Origin: Schaalia sp. ORNL0103
Lineage (GTDB): Bacteria; Actinomycetota; Actinomycetes; Actinomycetales; Actinomycetaceae
Assembly (NCBI RefSeq): GCF_019429565.1
Contig: NZ_JAHXSA010000003.1
Location: 1-64,000 of the forward strand
Length of the DNA stretch: 64,000 nucleotides
Direction of reading: 5' to 3'
Part shown: positions 44,401-52,921 of the stretch, piece after piece
How positions within the stretch are numbered: the first letter of the stretch is position 1
How the letters are laid out: every line of letters begins with the position of its first letter
The notes under the pieces: model-generated
The model's database searches: none
What the model saw: only the letters and a program-made list of their open reading frames with translations
What the model was told of the DNA's origin: nothing
Made by a program: the position numbers and the translations under genes

Positions 44401-47400
44401 CGGCCGTTCCCGACTCGGTGACGGTGCGTCCGGGGCGCGAGGTGAGCATCAACGTCCTGAGTAACGATCTGGATGCGGACGGCGACGCCCTGTACATGGA
44501 CACGGATCCGGCGACGGTGTCGGTGTCGGATCCGGCCGCGACCGTGACGGTGGCCGAGGACCTGGTGACGGTCAAGGCGCCCGCCACGAACGGCGTGTTC
44601 GTCGTGGCCTACCAGATCGAGGACGGCCGAGGCGGACGCGCCCAGGGTCAGCTGACCGTGACGGTGGACGCGGATGCGCCGCTGCGCGCGCCGATCGCCC
44701 GCGACGACGTCGTGCCGGTCTCCGACCTGCCCTCGGACTCCAAGCCTGTCAGCGTTGCCGTCCTCGTCAACGACGAGGACCCGGACGGCACCACGGCTGC
44801 GCTGACGGTGTCCTCGGACGCCTCGGGCGTGAGCGTGTCGGGGCAGAACCTGTCCATTTCCCCGGACGCGCGCCGTCGCCTCGTCGTGTACACGGTGACG
44901 GACCCCGACGGCCTGAGCGCGAGCGCGGTCGTGACTGTTCCGGGTACCGACCTGCTGGCTCCGCGTCTGGACACGACGCGCGTCCCGGTGGCGATGCGCG
45001 CGGGCTCCACGCTGACCCTCGATATGCGCGACTACGTGCTGGTGCGCGACAACTCGCGCTCCCCGATCATCACCGACGCGTCGTCGGTGAAGTTCAGCGG
45101 CGGCCTGGATTCGGCCTCGCTTCAGGACTCCACGCACATCACGCTGAGCGCGCCCGACACTGCCTCGGGCAAGGCCTCGGTCTCCTTCACGGTGCGTGAC
45201 GGTGCCTCGGACGACGCCTCGGCCCTGACATCGACCCTGACGATCCCGATCACGATCCAGCCAGCCAGGAACCTGCCGCCGCGCCTGACCCCGACCCCGA
45301 TCCTCGTGGGCCAGGGTGAGTCCGTGACGGTCGACCTCACGCAGATGGTGGACGACCCGGACGACCAGGCGAAGGGCTCCTTCGAGTACCGCGTGGTGAA
45401 GGCCCCCGGCGGCGTGGACGTCTCCCTGGACGGCTACAACCTGACCGTGTCCGGCAAGAAGGACCAGCCCAAGGGCCCGGTCGGCGCGATTACCGTCAGC
45501 GTCGACGACGGCTCGGGCGCGGTCAACGCCGACATTCCGGTCACGATCGTGAAGTCCTCCAAGCCCCTCGTGACGACCACGGAGGCCCGCATCAAGGCGA
45601 AGGCCGGCCAGACGGTGGACGTGAACCTGTCGGAGTACACGACGAATCCGTTCCCGGAACCGCTCGTGGTCCTGGATGCGTCGGTGCACGTGGGCCAGGG
45701 AACCGCCTCGGGCAACGGCAACGTCCTGTCGGTGACCCCCAAGGCGGGCTTCCACGGCGATATGATCGTTGTTTATCGCGTCATGGACGCGACGAACGAC
45801 CCCGATCGTGTGGTCCAGGGCCGCGTCGTTGTCAAGGTCTTGGATCGCCCTGAACCGCCGCAAAACGTGAAGGCGACGGCGATGGGGTCGCAGACCGCCT
45901 TCGTGCAGTTCGATGAGCCTGCCTCGAACGGTGGCACGATTTCTGGCTACACGGTGACGGACCTGTTGGACGGGCGTACCTACAACACCACGAAGCCGGG
46001 TATGCAGATCAAGGGCCTGACGAATGGTGCGAAGCACCGCTTCACGGTCGTCGCGACGAACGAGGCCGGTGACTCCGATCCGTCGGCACCGTCCGCCGAG
46101 GTGAAGGTCGATGTCGAGCCCGATCAGATGGCCGCGCCCACGGTCGTGGGTTCGGATGGGACCCTGGATGTCACGTGGGCGGAGCCGCACAACGAGGGCT
46201 CTAAGATCCAAACGTACACGGTGTTCCTGTATCCGGAATCGGGCGGCCAGCCGATCCCGTACACGGCCGCTGGCACAGAGAGGAAAATGACTATCTCTGG
46301 GTTGAAGAACGGTGCCCTCTACTCGGTGAGAATCCAGGCCCAGAACGACGCGGACAAACCGTCGCTGCTGTCGGAGGCCACGGGCGCGCACCCGCATGGC
46401 GCACCGGACCAGCCGACTGACGTGAGGGCGGTGGCCGTGACAGCGGATAAGGATCCGAACCTAGCGACGGTCGAGGTCTCGTGGACGCCGGACCACTCGG
46501 GCGGAACCGGCTTCGGTCCTACCCACGTCATGGTGGGCGACAAGCCGGTGACGGCTCCGGCTGGTGCCAGGAGCGTCCAGGTGCCACTTGTGCCGACCGG
46601 TCGTGACAGGCAGGTGTCGGTGGAGCTGACGAACACCGACGGTGACACGTCGGCGAAGGGGTACACGACGGTGTCCATCGCAACCACTCCCGCGCCGATT
46701 GCGGACCCGACCCTCTCGGGCACCGGCAAGGCCGGTCAGCTGAAGGTCACTGGGCTGTCGGTGGTGACGGGCCGAGGTTTCGAGGCGTCGGATCTGACCT
46801 TGCGCTACTCGGCGGACCCCAATTCATGTGCGAGTGGAGAACGGGTCGACGACGGCGACATCCTGCCCGCCAACGGCTGGGAGTCGAAGACGTACTACTT
46901 CTGCCAGACGGGCATCGGCGTGAACAACCAGCCGGCGGCCTCACCGGTCGCGTCCGCCACGGGCACAGCGACGGGCCGCCCCTCGGATGTGGGCGTGCGG
47001 ATCACGAACGTCAACTCGACGAGCCTGACCGTGCGCTGGGATCCGATCGGTGCCAACCCCGCCTTGTCGGGTCTCAAGGTGTACCTGAATAACAGGGAGC
47101 AACCCGTCGGGGTTGGCGCCACGGAGGCGACCTTCAGTGACCTGGCACAGGGCACGGAGTACTCGGCCACGGTCGCGGCGACGAACGACTGGGGAACGAC
47201 TCAGATGCAGGCGGACTCGTCGGTTGTGACGAAGCTCGACGTGAACCTGACGTGGACGGAGGCCTGCCAGGGAGGCGAGAGGTACGCGTCCCCGGGTGGA
47301 TGCCACACCTTTACGTTCAGTGCTCCGGGGTGGGCTGGCACGTCGATCGCTCACAAATGTACGATCCGTTCGGATCTGGATGGTTGGACCGAAGAGGTGA

Positions 47401-47510
47401 CTATCGATCGTGCCGGTCCCGTAGAGTCGCACATCGCGACGCGGGCGGATTCCGACGCGGCGTTCGCGCAGAACGTGCACATCGTCGGCGATTGTCGCCC
47501 GGTGAGGTGA
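41469..47510 (+). CDS. Giant Ig-like/fibronectin type III surface protein
   Basis: A 2013-residue secreted or membrane-anchored protein. One N-terminal helix (IPALAVLLVSAMLCVLAVVY) leads into a beta-propeller-like region (residues about 35-370). Then come about ten Ig/cadherin-like repeats marked by NDxDPDGD motifs (LDNDSDDDGDVL, IANDTDPNGDAL, LSNDLDADGDAL). From about residue 1455 there are several fn3 domains (PPQNVKATAMGSQTAFVQF, QPTDVRAVAV). The last 100 residues contain four Cys. Such fn3 proteins head the pkb2 cluster of bifidobacteria and relatives. It probably bridges the cell surface and the wall or host; binding partner unknown. Confidence 0.85.
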   Translation: MNKARRSRNTWSKRIPALAVLLVSAMLCVLAVVYRGVEVTQVSVDDGGIWVTNQDRKLLGHLNYDALMLDGTVSVKSASFDIGQEGGDVTLGETVSRTVTPVRPTSFSLGQSVTLPDNAVQVQGGSVLAVLDPNEGLLWVGSANEPATMSLLREDAVANDLSDGIVTVSNSGTVFAYSPGSSKLVTLTREGQAWRAKTTEIKDFTPAGTPTITAVGDKPVVYDQTGNKLVLPGGKVRDLSEEHVSGAVLQAPGDEAASVLLATGDQLVSVPLNGKAIERQEASESGQKGTPAPPVFHRGCSYGAWAGSGAFVRTCTDSTRNQAQTVPSLAEASSAVFRTNRTRIVLNDVSTGTLWLPDKNMVVVSNWDQTPTEEQEEEDTPTPDQREQVSEPEHKDKNTPPEAVDDEFGIRPGRSTLLPVLDNDSDDDGDVLTARAVTNPEFGSIVRTRGGRALQITDVPENMTSGSTSFTYEASDGLAGATANVTLTIHPWSQNEGPRQLKHPVIKVGANAQVEYNLLSDWIDPDGDQFYLVSATAPEGMAVQFSEDGTVQIRDLGSGAGVKAIAVTLSDGHAETTGELKVSVQEAGNVPPVARADFYVARVAEPLTIDPIANDTDPNGDALSLVAAGTAPAGTSVSADLSRGTLTFTGSVPGSFQFTYTVSDGPSTTVGVIRVDVVDDDTNALPIAEDDLAVLPSGGASLIAPLANDTDPSGGVLVVQSIDVPANSGLEVTLIERHLLRITSPRGLADVTTFTYTVSNGAGSATAQVSVIPTDAQSEETPPQATADTAKVRADDIGSVSVLSNDRSPIGLSLSLDPEVEVLSGAELGTVFVTGNQVRLAAGSEAGVVRVLYTAVDSVGNRATSTVTFEIIASSAANSAPVPKPLSAWAVQGQMTRIPVPLTGIDPDGDSVALVGIDQPPAKGSVVLGTEWLEYTPSDDATGTDTFSYIVEDRLGVQGRARVRVGIAPPGSQNHNPTAVPDSVTVRPGREVSINVLSNDLDADGDALYMDTDPATVSVSDPAATVTVAEDLVTVKAPATNGVFVVAYQIEDGRGGRAQGQLTVTVDADAPLRAPIARDDVVPVSDLPSDSKPVSVAVLVNDEDPDGTTAALTVSSDASGVSVSGQNLSISPDARRRLVVYTVTDPDGLSASAVVTVPGTDLLAPRLDTTRVPVAMRAGSTLTLDMRDYVLVRDNSRSPIITDASSVKFSGGLDSASLQDSTHITLSAPDTASGKASVSFTVRDGASDDASALTSTLTIPITIQPARNLPPRLTPTPILVGQGESVTVDLTQMVDDPDDQAKGSFEYRVVKAPGGVDVSLDGYNLTVSGKKDQPKGPVGAITVSVDDGSGAVNADIPVTIVKSSKPLVTTTEARIKAKAGQTVDVNLSEYTTNPFPEPLVVLDASVHVGQGTASGNGNVLSVTPKAGFHGDMIVVYRVMDATNDPDRVVQGRVVVKVLDRPEPPQNVKATAMGSQTAFVQFDEPASNGGTISGYTVTDLLDGRTYNTTKPGMQIKGLTNGAKHRFTVVATNEAGDSDPSAPSAEVKVDVEPDQMAAPTVVGSDGTLDVTWAEPHNEGSKIQTYTVFLYPESGGQPIPYTAAGTERKMTISGLKNGALYSVRIQAQNDADKPSLLSEATGAHPHGAPDQPTDVRAVAVTADKDPNLATVEVSWTPDHSGGTGFGPTHVMVGDKPVTAPAGARSVQVPLVPTGRDRQVSVELTNTDGDTSAKGYTTVSIATTPAPIADPTLSGTGKAGQLKVTGLSVVTGRGFEASDLTLRYSADPNSCASGERVDDGDILPANGWESKTYYFCQTGIGVNNQPAASPVASATGTATGRPSDVGVRITNVNSTSLTVRWDPIGANPALSGLKVYLNNREQPVGVGATEATFSDLAQGTEYSATVAATNDWGTTQMQADSSVVTKLDVNLTWTEACQGGERYASPGGCHTFTFSAPGWAGTSIAHKCTIRSDLDGWTEEVTIDRAGPVESHIATRADSDAAFAQNVHIVGDCRPVR

Positions 47511-47514
47511 GCCA

Positions 47515-48750
47515 GTGAAGAAACTACGTCGACTTGTGAGGCATGCGTGGCGCGCTCTGAGCGCCCGCGTGCAGGCGCTGCCCGGCTACGAGGGCGTCGC
47601 CCGCTGGCTGGGCGCGCTGACCCCGGTGGGGTGGGCGGTGATCGCGGCGATGGTTGCGGGCACCGTCGCGGCCCTCGCCTTCGGCTGGCTGGAGGGCTTT
47701 ATCGTGGCCGTGATGGGCTTGGTGGCCCTCGTGGTCGCGGTCGCCTCGGTCGCCTCCCCGTCCCCGCTGTCCGTGTCCCTGCGCATGAAGAACGACCGCA
47801 TTGTCGCCGGCCAGGTGGCGGTGGGCCGAGTCCGCGTGGTCAACGAGTCCGGGCGCCGCTCGGGTTCGACCCTCGTGGAGGTGACGATCGGACGAGGCAG
47901 TGGCGAGTTCCTCGTGCCCCCGATCAGCGGAAACGGCACCTGGAACGAGTCTTTCTCGGTCATGACGAAGCGCCGCGGCGTCATCAACGTGGGCCCCGCG
48001 CGCACCGTGCGCATGGACGGCCTGGGCCTGCTGCGCCGCGTGCGTTCGTGGGATGACCCGATCCTCGTGCACGTGCACCCGCCGACGGTGCGTTTCTCCT
48101 TCGACGCGACGGGCATGCAGATGGACGTCGAGGGCGTGGCCAGCGAGAAGCTGACGAGCTCCGACGTGTCCTTCCACGCCCTGCGTGACTACGAGCCGGG
48201 CGACGACCGTCGCGCGGTGCACTGGCCGTCGACGGCGCGCTTTGGCCGCCTGATCGTCCGTCAGTTCGAGGAGACTCACCGCTCGCACCACATGGTGCTG
48301 TTGGATACGCGCGTGGACGCGTGGGATCGGCGCTCCTTTGAGACGGCCGTGTCGGTTGCCGCCTCGCTGGCGCTCGCCGGCTCGGGCGAGGCCCGCACGG
48401 TCTCGATGCACACCGCGGACGAGTGGATCCCCACGGGCTCGCCCATGGCGATGCTGGACGCGCTGTCCGAGATGGAGACGTCGACGCGCTCGGAGTTCGC
48501 GGGCATCGTGCGCCGCTGCATCATGGAACGCGGTGGGATCTCGGTGCTCTCGATCGTCGTCGGCGCCGGCGTGGACGACGAGGAGGCGGCTCGCCTGGCG
48601 AACATCGCTCCTGTCGACGTCATCGTGTCGGTGATTCGCGTGGTCCCGGGCCGATCCCGTCGCCGCCGCAAGATCACGCGCGGCGTCATCATCGACTGCC
48701 CCTCCCTCGAAGATCTGCCGATGCTCGTGTCCCGGGGGGTGAACGCGTGA
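47515..48750 (+). CDS. DUF58 domain protein
   Basis: A 411-residue protein with two adjacent N-terminal membrane helices (GWAVIAAMVAGTVAALAFGW and IVAVMGLVALVVAVASVAS). A domain follows with the DUF58 signature DYEPGDDRRAVHWPSTAR and a vWA-like end (HHMVLLDTRVDAW). DUF58 proteins normally act with a MoxR AAA ATPase, which is absent here. GTG start 4 bases after the previous stop; its end overlaps the next gene (GTGA). Confidence 0.88.
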   Translation: MKKLRRLVRHAWRALSARVQALPGYEGVARWLGALTPVGWAVIAAMVAGTVAALAFGWLEGFIVAVMGLVALVVAVASVASPSPLSVSLRMKNDRIVAGQVAVGRVRVVNESGRRSGSTLVEVTIGRGSGEFLVPPISGNGTWNESFSVMTKRRGVINVGPARTVRMDGLGLLRRVRSWDDPILVHVHPPTVRFSFDATGMQMDVEGVASEKLTSSDVSFHALRDYEPGDDRRAVHWPSTARFGRLIVRQFEETHRSHHMVLLDTRVDAWDRRSFETAVSVAASLALAGSGEARTVSMHTADEWIPTGSPMAMLDALSEMETSTRSEFAGIVRRCIMERGGISVLSIVVGAGVDDEEAARLANIAPVDVIVSVIRVVPGRSRRRRKITRGVIIDCPSLEDLPMLVSRGVNA

Positions 48751-51302
48751 GTACTCCTGCTCGCAACGCCTCGCGTCCGGTTCCTCCGCCGCGTCGCTCC
48801 CGCCGCCCCGCCGCCCAGGAAACCACGATGGGTGGGTCGATCCACCGTGCCGCCATGCCCGCATGGTCCCTGCTGGTCCTCGCGGTCCTCTTTTCCGGTC
48901 CGATCCTCATGTTCGAGTCCGTCTTCGGCGGCGGCCAGGGCGCGATCGCGGCGCTCGCGGGCGTCGTGGTTGGCCTCGTGGTCGCGTGGGCGGCCGCCAA
49001 GCGGCGCTGGGACCTGCTCTCGATTGTCGCGGCGGTCGTGGCCTCGCACTTCCTCTTCGGTGGCGCCGCCGCGCTGCGTGAGACGACCCGCTGGGGTGTG
49101 GTCCCGACGTCGCGGACCATCCAGACGCTGGTCGTCGGTTCGGTCGAGGCCTGGAAAGACCTCCTGACGCTGACGCCGCCGGCCGGCTCCTACGTGGGGC
49201 CCGCGATGGTGCCGTGGATGGCCTGCCTCGTGTGTTCCGTCGCGGCGGGCGTCGTCACGGTGCGCTACGGGCGCCCCATGTGGGGATCCGTGCCGCTGAT
49301 CCTCGCCGGCGTGATCGCGATCGTGTGGGGGCCGTCGAATCACTCTCCGTCCGCCCTCCTCATCATCGCCTGGTGGGTGGGACTCATCGTGTGGTGGGCG
49401 TGGGCCTCGGCGATCGGACGCGCACGATTGGGCGCCGACATCGTCATTGGTATGGCCTCTACGGCGACCACCGCGTCGACGACCATGGGCGGTTCCCAGC
49501 GCCAGATCGTGCACGTGTGGTGGCGCGTGGGCATGGGCGCGCTCATGGTGGGCGTCATGGTCGCTGCGGCGATCCCTGCGGCGTCCCTGCTTGGCCCCAC
49601 GGCCTCGGACCGCGTCGTCGGACGCGACGTCGTCGAGCCGCCCGTGGACGCGCGCCAGTACCCCTCGCCGCTATCGAGCTACCGCCACTACAACAAGGAC
49701 CTTGAGGATGAATCCCTGATCCGCGTGTCCAACATGCCCAAGGAGGCGCGCGTGCGCCTGGGCGCGATGGACGTGTACGACGGGACGACCTTCGGCATGG
49801 GCGTCACGAACACGGCTGACGGCACGGCTGGATACCGCCGCGTGGGGTCCACGATCCCGGGGCGCAGCGCCGATACGGCGGGCGTGCAGACCTCGGTGTC
49901 GACCTCGCAGCTGCTGGGACCGTGGGTGCCCACGATCGGCCAGGTGTCGGTCCTGCGTTTTGAGCCCTCCGCCCCCAACGCGGCCGAGCAGCAGGATGGC
50001 CTGAACTACGACCTGTGGGCGGATACCGCCCTGACGACGGGCCCGACCGGCCAGCTGAGCTACTCGCTGAGCACGACGATGCCGCGCGAACACGCGGACT
50101 CGGAGTTCGCCAGCGTGAACGCGGCGCGCTACGCCGGGGGAGACACGAACGTCCCGAAGGACGTGGACTCCCTGGCCGCGGATCACACGTCGACCGCGCG
50201 CTCGGACCTGGAGAAGGCCCGCGCGATCGAGCAGTTCCTGCACACGGATGGCTACTACTCCAACGAGGACACGATCAATTCGCGTCCCGGCTCCTCCCAG
50301 GACCGCATCGAGCGCATGATCAGCGCTGAGGCGCTGGTGGGCGACGACGAGCAGTACGCGACCCTCATGGCCCTGATGCTGCACTCGCAGGGCATCAACG
50401 CCCGCGTCGTTATGGGCGCCTACCGCGAGGGCACGTCCGGCAGCGTCGACCTGACGGGTTCGGACATGCACGCGTGGGTCGAGGTGGAGTTCCCCGGCGT
50501 GGGATGGGCGACGTTCGATCCGACTCCGCCGCGCGATCAGCAGCCCACGACGCAGGTCAACAAGCCCAAGTCCGTGCCCAAGCCGCAGGTCCTGCAGCCC
50601 CCGGAGCCGCCCGAGCAGCCGGTCGAGCTGCCGCCCGCGACCCGCGATCAGGCGACGGATCCGCACGATCCGAGCGGCGTCCACATCCCGTGGATGGCGA
50701 TCGGAACGGTGTCGGTGTCCCTCCTCCTGCTGCTGGGCCCGGTCCTGGCGGTGCTCCTGGCGAAGTCTCGCCGCCGCAAGAGCCGCCGCCGCGCGCAGGC
50801 CGCCGAGTCGGTGCGCGGCTCGTGGGACGAGCTCGTGGATACCGCGATCGACTCCGGCCTCGTCGTCGAGCCGCACCTGACGCGCCAGGAGGTCGCGTGG
50901 GCGCTGGCCTCGCAGTGGACGCCCAAGAAGTCCGAGAGCGACGAGGAGGGGAACGCCAAGGCCCGTAAGGCGCGCAAGCGCTCTGCTGCGGACGTGCGCG
51001 TGCCCGGCTGGTCGCTCTTCTCGGGCGCGGTTCCCCGGGCCGTCACCGTGGCGCGCCGCGCGGACGTCGCGGACTTCGCTGCCGGCGGTGCCCGCCCCGA
51101 GGACGCGGAGCAGGCGTGGAACGACGTGGATGAGCTGCGTCGCGAGTGGGCGGCCTCGGTGTCGCCGTTCGCGCGACTGCGTTACGCGCTGTCGCTGAAG
51201 TCGCTGCGCTGGCGCCGTCGCGCCCGCCGCCAGGCTGATGCCGCTCGCAAGGGCGGTCGCTCGCTGGCCAAGCGCATGGGTCGTAGGAAAGGGAAACGTT
51301 GA
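48747..51302 (+). CDS. Transglutaminase-fold membrane protein, catalytic Cys replaced
   Basis: An 851-residue protein with about six membrane helices in the first 290 residues, an extracellular transglutaminase-like domain (about 480-600), a Pro-rich linker, one more helix (IGTVSVSLLLLLGPVLAVLL) and a basic cytoplasmic tail. The core reads GDDEQYATLMALMLHSQGIN then DMHAWVEVEFPG and WATFDPTPP. His and Asp of the Cys-His-Asp triad are present, but the Cys position (GxCxxYA) is Asp534, so the domain may bind rather than cut or link peptides. GTG 48747 overlaps DUF58. Confidence 0.85.
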   Translation: MSTPARNASRPVPPPRRSRRPAAQETTMGGSIHRAAMPAWSLLVLAVLFSGPILMFESVFGGGQGAIAALAGVVVGLVVAWAAAKRRWDLLSIVAAVVASHFLFGGAAALRETTRWGVVPTSRTIQTLVVGSVEAWKDLLTLTPPAGSYVGPAMVPWMACLVCSVAAGVVTVRYGRPMWGSVPLILAGVIAIVWGPSNHSPSALLIIAWWVGLIVWWAWASAIGRARLGADIVIGMASTATTASTTMGGSQRQIVHVWWRVGMGALMVGVMVAAAIPAASLLGPTASDRVVGRDVVEPPVDARQYPSPLSSYRHYNKDLEDESLIRVSNMPKEARVRLGAMDVYDGTTFGMGVTNTADGTAGYRRVGSTIPGRSADTAGVQTSVSTSQLLGPWVPTIGQVSVLRFEPSAPNAAEQQDGLNYDLWADTALTTGPTGQLSYSLSTTMPREHADSEFASVNAARYAGGDTNVPKDVDSLAADHTSTARSDLEKARAIEQFLHTDGYYSNEDTINSRPGSSQDRIERMISAEALVGDDEQYATLMALMLHSQGINARVVMGAYREGTSGSVDLTGSDMHAWVEVEFPGVGWATFDPTPPRDQQPTTQVNKPKSVPKPQVLQPPEPPEQPVELPPATRDQATDPHDPSGVHIPWMAIGTVSVSLLLLLGPVLAVLLAKSRRRKSRRRAQAAESVRGSWDELVDTAIDSGLVVEPHLTRQEVAWALASQWTPKKSESDEEGNAKARKARKRSAADVRVPGWSLFSGAVPRAVTVARRADVADFAAGGARPEDAEQAWNDVDELRREWAASVSPFARLRYALSLKSLRWRRRARRQADAARKGGRSLAKRMGRRKGKR

Positions 51303-52819
51303 TGGATAGCGACGCTCGCGTCGGAATGGTGCCGTCGCTGCCGGGTTACGAGTGGATTCGTCCGCTCGGGTCGGGTGGTTTCGCGGACGTGTTCCTGTGC
51401 CGTCAGGAGCTGCCCAGCCGTGAGGTGGCCGTCAAGGTGGCGCGCAGGGATCGCGGGGCGGACGGCGAGGCCGGTATCGCCCGCGAGGCCGACGTGATGG
51501 CTCTCGTGTCGGGTCACCCGGCGGTGGCCCAGCTGTACGGCGCGGGGCGCACGCCGGATGGTCGCCCGTACCTGGTGATGGAGTATTGCCCGGTCGCGAA
51601 CATTCTCGATCAGGTGCGCGCAAACCCGATGTCGACGGATCGCGCGCTGTCGATGGTGATCCGCATGTGCGGTGGCGCTGAGATGCTGCACCGCGCGGGC
51701 TACGTGCACCGGGACATTAAGCCCAGCAACATCATGATCAACGCCTTCGGGTCGCCGGTGCTCACCGACTTCGGCGTGTCCGAGCCGGTGGGTGCAGACC
51801 CGCGTGGCGGCCGCGACGGCTTCTCGGTGATGTGGGCGCCGCCCGAGCAGATTGCGGGCACGGCACGCGCTCACCCGACGCAGGACGTGTGGGCACTGGG
51901 CGCGACCCTGTGGACGCTTCTCATGGGCCGCTCGCCCTTCGAGGTGGAGGACGGGGACAACTCGGCCCACGCGGTCGCCCAGCGCGTCGCCCGCGGCCGC
52001 GTGTCGCGCATCGACCGCCCGGGCGTGCCCGACGCTGTGACGGCTATCGTGCGCCGCGCGATGAGCCTGGACCCGGAGCAGCGCTTCGGGTCGGCGGCAG
52101 CCCTCGGCTACGCGCTGCAGACGGTCGAGCGAGAGATGCACCGCCCGGTCACGGAGATGAAGCTGAGCGTGGTGGCCTCCTCGAGCGCGCCCTCCTCGGC
52201 CCTGTCCGCCCCGTCTGCGGCGGCCCTGGACGCGGAGCGTACGCGCACCCGCCGCGGGAGTTTCGCGGACGGTCCCCAGGCCTCGTCGAACGAGGCGTGG
52301 GCCGGTAACTCGACGACGAACCGAACCGGGTTGGTTGAGGGGCAGTCGAAGCGTCCCGCGTGGGTGGTGCCGGTCCTCGCGCTCGTGATGGTGCTGGCGA
52401 CAGCCGGCCTGGTCGTCGCGATGCTCACCGGCGGCGGACACAGCATCCACCTGGGCGGAGGCGGTGGCGGCGTCTCCACGCCGACGCCCTCCTCGAGCGC
52501 GGGGACAGTGAGCAACTCCGATCAGGGCGACGCGGGCGCCGTCCCGCCCGAGGCCGTCACCGGGTTGACGGCCACACCGAACGGCAACGAGATCCGCTGG
52601 GGCTGGGAGGTGCCCGAGCAGGGCCAGTACCAGCCCGGAGCGCTGGAGTTTAAGTACGTGCTCACCCGCCCGGGCGAGGCCGTGGTGGCCGAGACGATGC
52701 GCCGCAACAGCCTGACGACCACCGCGGTGAGCGGCGAGAACTGCCTGACCGTGAGCCTCGTCGTGACCTCCACGGGCCGCGAGTCTGCCCCGGTGACGCA
52801 GTGTGTGACGGTGCCGTAG
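51302..52819 (+). CDS. Receptor-type Ser/Thr protein kinase
   Basis: A 505-residue membrane kinase. The kinase domain (about 12-280) has glycine loop GSGGFADVF, VAVKVARR, catalytic loop YVHRDIKPSNIM, DFG in LTDFGVSE and WAPPEQ. A linker of about 75 residues, one membrane helix (VVPVLALVMVLATAGLVVAML) and an extracellular domain of about 110 residues follow. That outer part (PPEAVTGLTATPNGNEIRWGW) is fn3-like, not PASTA. It corresponds to Pkb2-type kinases of the fn3-DUF58-transglutaminase cluster. ATG 51302 overlaps the previous stop (TGATG). No PP2C phosphatase is nearby. Confidence 0.92.
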   Translation: MDSDARVGMVPSLPGYEWIRPLGSGGFADVFLCRQELPSREVAVKVARRDRGADGEAGIAREADVMALVSGHPAVAQLYGAGRTPDGRPYLVMEYCPVANILDQVRANPMSTDRALSMVIRMCGGAEMLHRAGYVHRDIKPSNIMINAFGSPVLTDFGVSEPVGADPRGGRDGFSVMWAPPEQIAGTARAHPTQDVWALGATLWTLLMGRSPFEVEDGDNSAHAVAQRVARGRVSRIDRPGVPDAVTAIVRRAMSLDPEQRFGSAAALGYALQTVEREMHRPVTEMKLSVVASSSAPSSALSAPSAAALDAERTRTRRGSFADGPQASSNEAWAGNSTTNRTGLVEGQSKRPAWVVPVLALVMVLATAGLVVAMLTGGGHSIHLGGGGGGVSTPTPSSSAGTVSNSDQGDAGAVPPEAVTGLTATPNGNEIRWGWEVPEQGQYQPGALEFKYVLTRPGEAVVAETMRRNSLTTTAVSGENCLTVSLVVTSTGRESAPVTQCVTVP

Positions 52820-52848
52820 GGCGCTGGTGTCATGCCCTTTCACGACTG

Positions 52849-52878
52849 GCTCGACGGTGCATGACCGAGTGGTAGACT
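52849..52878 (+). promoter_or_regulatory. Promoter candidate for the plus-strand subtilase pair
   Basis: CTCGAC and TAGACT are spaced 18 bp, 44 bases before ATG 52922. The 83-bp gap otherwise holds nothing. Confidence 0.45.
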
Positions 52879-52921
52879 GCTGTGTTGCGCGCCGCCGGGG
52901 CGCGTGGCGAAAGGATGTGTA

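Noticed and set aside
42009-46397. 1462-codon minus-strand open frame
   Set aside because: It is antisense to the Ig/fn3 giant, Arg/His/Val-biased and domain-free; a GC-driven shadow.
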